Shown here in pieces: positions 63,322 through 64,000 of a stretch of DNA of 64,000 nt. The stretch comes from Streptomyces sp. Root1304 (GTDB lineage Bacteria > Actinomycetota > Actinomycetes > Streptomycetales > Streptomycetaceae). The notes beneath the pieces were generated by a model. It worked only from the letters and a program-made list of their open reading frames with translations, made no database searches and was not told where the DNA came from. Location of the stretch: positions 325,948 to 389,947 of the forward strand of contig NZ_LMEP01000012.1 of NCBI RefSeq assembly GCF_001426405.1. Direction: 5' to 3'. The position numbers and the translations under genes are program-made. Every line of letters starts with the position of its first letter. The first letter of the stretch is position 1.

Positions 63322-63422
63322 AAAAGGCTCAACCGCCCCCCACCCGCTCAACCGTCCCCAGGGCCCCGCGGTCCTCCCCGCCGACCGCAGCACACGCACA
63401 GCAGAGCCACAGGGGAGCCCGC

Positions 63423-64000
63423 ATGTCAGCCGTACGCACCACCCGCACCGTCCTGGCCGCCGTCCTGGTCGCGGGGATCACCGCCACCGCGCTCACCGCC
63501 CCCGCGCTGGCGGCGGCACCGGCACCGGCGAAGCAGGGCCACGCGGCCACCCAGCAGGCGCTCGGGGACGCCGTCGACTCCGGCGTGCCCGGCGCCGTCG
63601 CCCAGGCCCGCGACGGACACGGCAGCTGGACCGGAACCGCCGGCGACCGCAAGGGCAACGACCGCTACCGCGTCGGCTCCATCACCAAGACCTTCACCGC
63701 CACCGTCCTCCTCCAGCTCCAGGCCGAGGGCCGCATCGACCTCGACGACCCGGTCGAGAAGTGGCTCCCCGGCGTCGTCCGGGGCAACGGCCACGACGGC
63801 CGCGGGATCACCGTCCGCCAGCTGCTCAACCACACCAGCGGCATCTACAGCTACACCGCGGACCCCGCCTTCCAGGAGAAGGTCTTCGGCCCCGGCTTCC
63901 TGGAGCACCGCTACGACACCTGGACCCCGCGGCAGCTCGTCGCGGTCGCCATGAGCCACGAGCCGGACTTCGCCCCCGGCACCTCCTGGAACTACTCCAA
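63423..64000 (+). CDS. Secreted serine hydrolase, beta-lactamase/DD-peptidase family (3' end outside window)
   Basis: The N-terminal ~192 residues of an exported serine beta-lactamase-like protein (D-alanyl-D-alanine carboxypeptidase class). A signal peptide ends near LTAPALAA (residue ~31). The catalytic SxxK is in YRVGSITKTF (about 83-92), followed by LLQLQAEGRIDLDDPVEKWLP and the TVRQLLNHTSGIYSY region. The second catalytic motif (YxN/YS in SWNYS) is at the very edge of the window, so the C-terminal lid and KTG-type motif are not visible. GGGGAG precedes ATG 63423. Confidence 0.88.
   Translation, partial: MSAVRTTRTVLAAVLVAGITATALTAPALAAAPAPAKQGHAATQQALGDAVDSGVPGAVAQARDGHGSWTGTAGDRKGNDRYRVGSITKTFTATVLLQLQAEGRIDLDDPVEKWLPGVVRGNGHDGRGITVRQLLNHTSGIYSYTADPAFQEKVFGPGFLEHRYDTWTPRQLVAVAMSHEPDFAPGTSWNYS

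Overview
The window reads as Streptomyces chromosome. GC content is very high throughout, many starts are GTG (plus one clear TTG), stop/start overlaps of the ATGA/GTGA type are frequent, and several genes are Streptomyces hallmarks (an SSB without an acidic tail, a PknG-type kinase operon, an EttA-type ABC-F protein, an 857-residue PepN). I see no tRNA, rRNA, CRISPR array, insertion sequence, prophage or modular biosynthetic genes. No intergenic gap exceeds about 260 bases, and the longer ones are described under the sites they contain.

Layout. 1-3.9 kb: the 3' part of a membrane GTPase, an SsbB-like protein, and a sortase-anchored thioester-domain surface protein ending in a hairpin terminator. 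3.9-12.9 kb: a catabolic island on the minus strand. It runs IclR regulator, pobA, ligJ, ligK, ligI, fused ligAB, ligC and an aldo/keto reductase, with a divergent signal-less ModA-like protein. Together these would convert 4-hydroxybenzoate to protocatechuate and then, by 4,5-ring cleavage, to pyruvate and oxaloacetate. No LigU/GalD isomerase is visible. 13-16.8 kb: EttA-like ABC-F protein, a 4HBT thioesterase, a hypothetical protein and a GNAT, all tightly coupled, then a small membrane protein. 16.9-24.2 kb: one MacB/LolD-type ATPase with two very large FtsX-type permeases. 24.4-25.9 kb: truncated haemoglobin O and a PIMT-like methyltransferase.

25.9-36.5 kb: a seven-gene minus-strand operon in the order GlnX-like membrane protein, GlnH-like binding protein, helical protein, PknG-type kinase, PP2C phosphatase, VWA protein, FHA protein. 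It looks like an amino-acid-sensing phosphorylation module. The kinase, phosphatase and FHA protein all carry N-terminal zinc ribbons. 36.8-43.6 kb: a ROK-regulated sugar uptake operon (binding lipoprotein, two permeases, GH4 glycosidase, BadF/NagK-type kinase) with no ATPase of its own and a perfect palindrome before the regulator.

43.7-51.7 kb: MscS channel, HNH endonuclease, a large secreted GH84-type hexosaminidase, a small repeat-containing protein coupled to malQ, and a small membrane protein. 51.8-56.6 kb: MarR regulator divergent from two EamA transporters, a LysR regulator and an isolated allantoicase. 56.7-61.1 kb: PepN, aspartate-semialdehyde dehydrogenase and a CGNR zinc-finger regulator. 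61.2-64 kb: a flavin-reductase-fold protein, an HPP membrane protein, a NUDIX hydrolase and the start of a secreted serine hydrolase cut by the window end.

The two most noteworthy units are the complete-looking protocatechuate 4,5-cleavage operon, an unusual route for a streptomycete, and the GlnX/GlnH/PknG operon expanded with a phosphatase, VWA and FHA partners.
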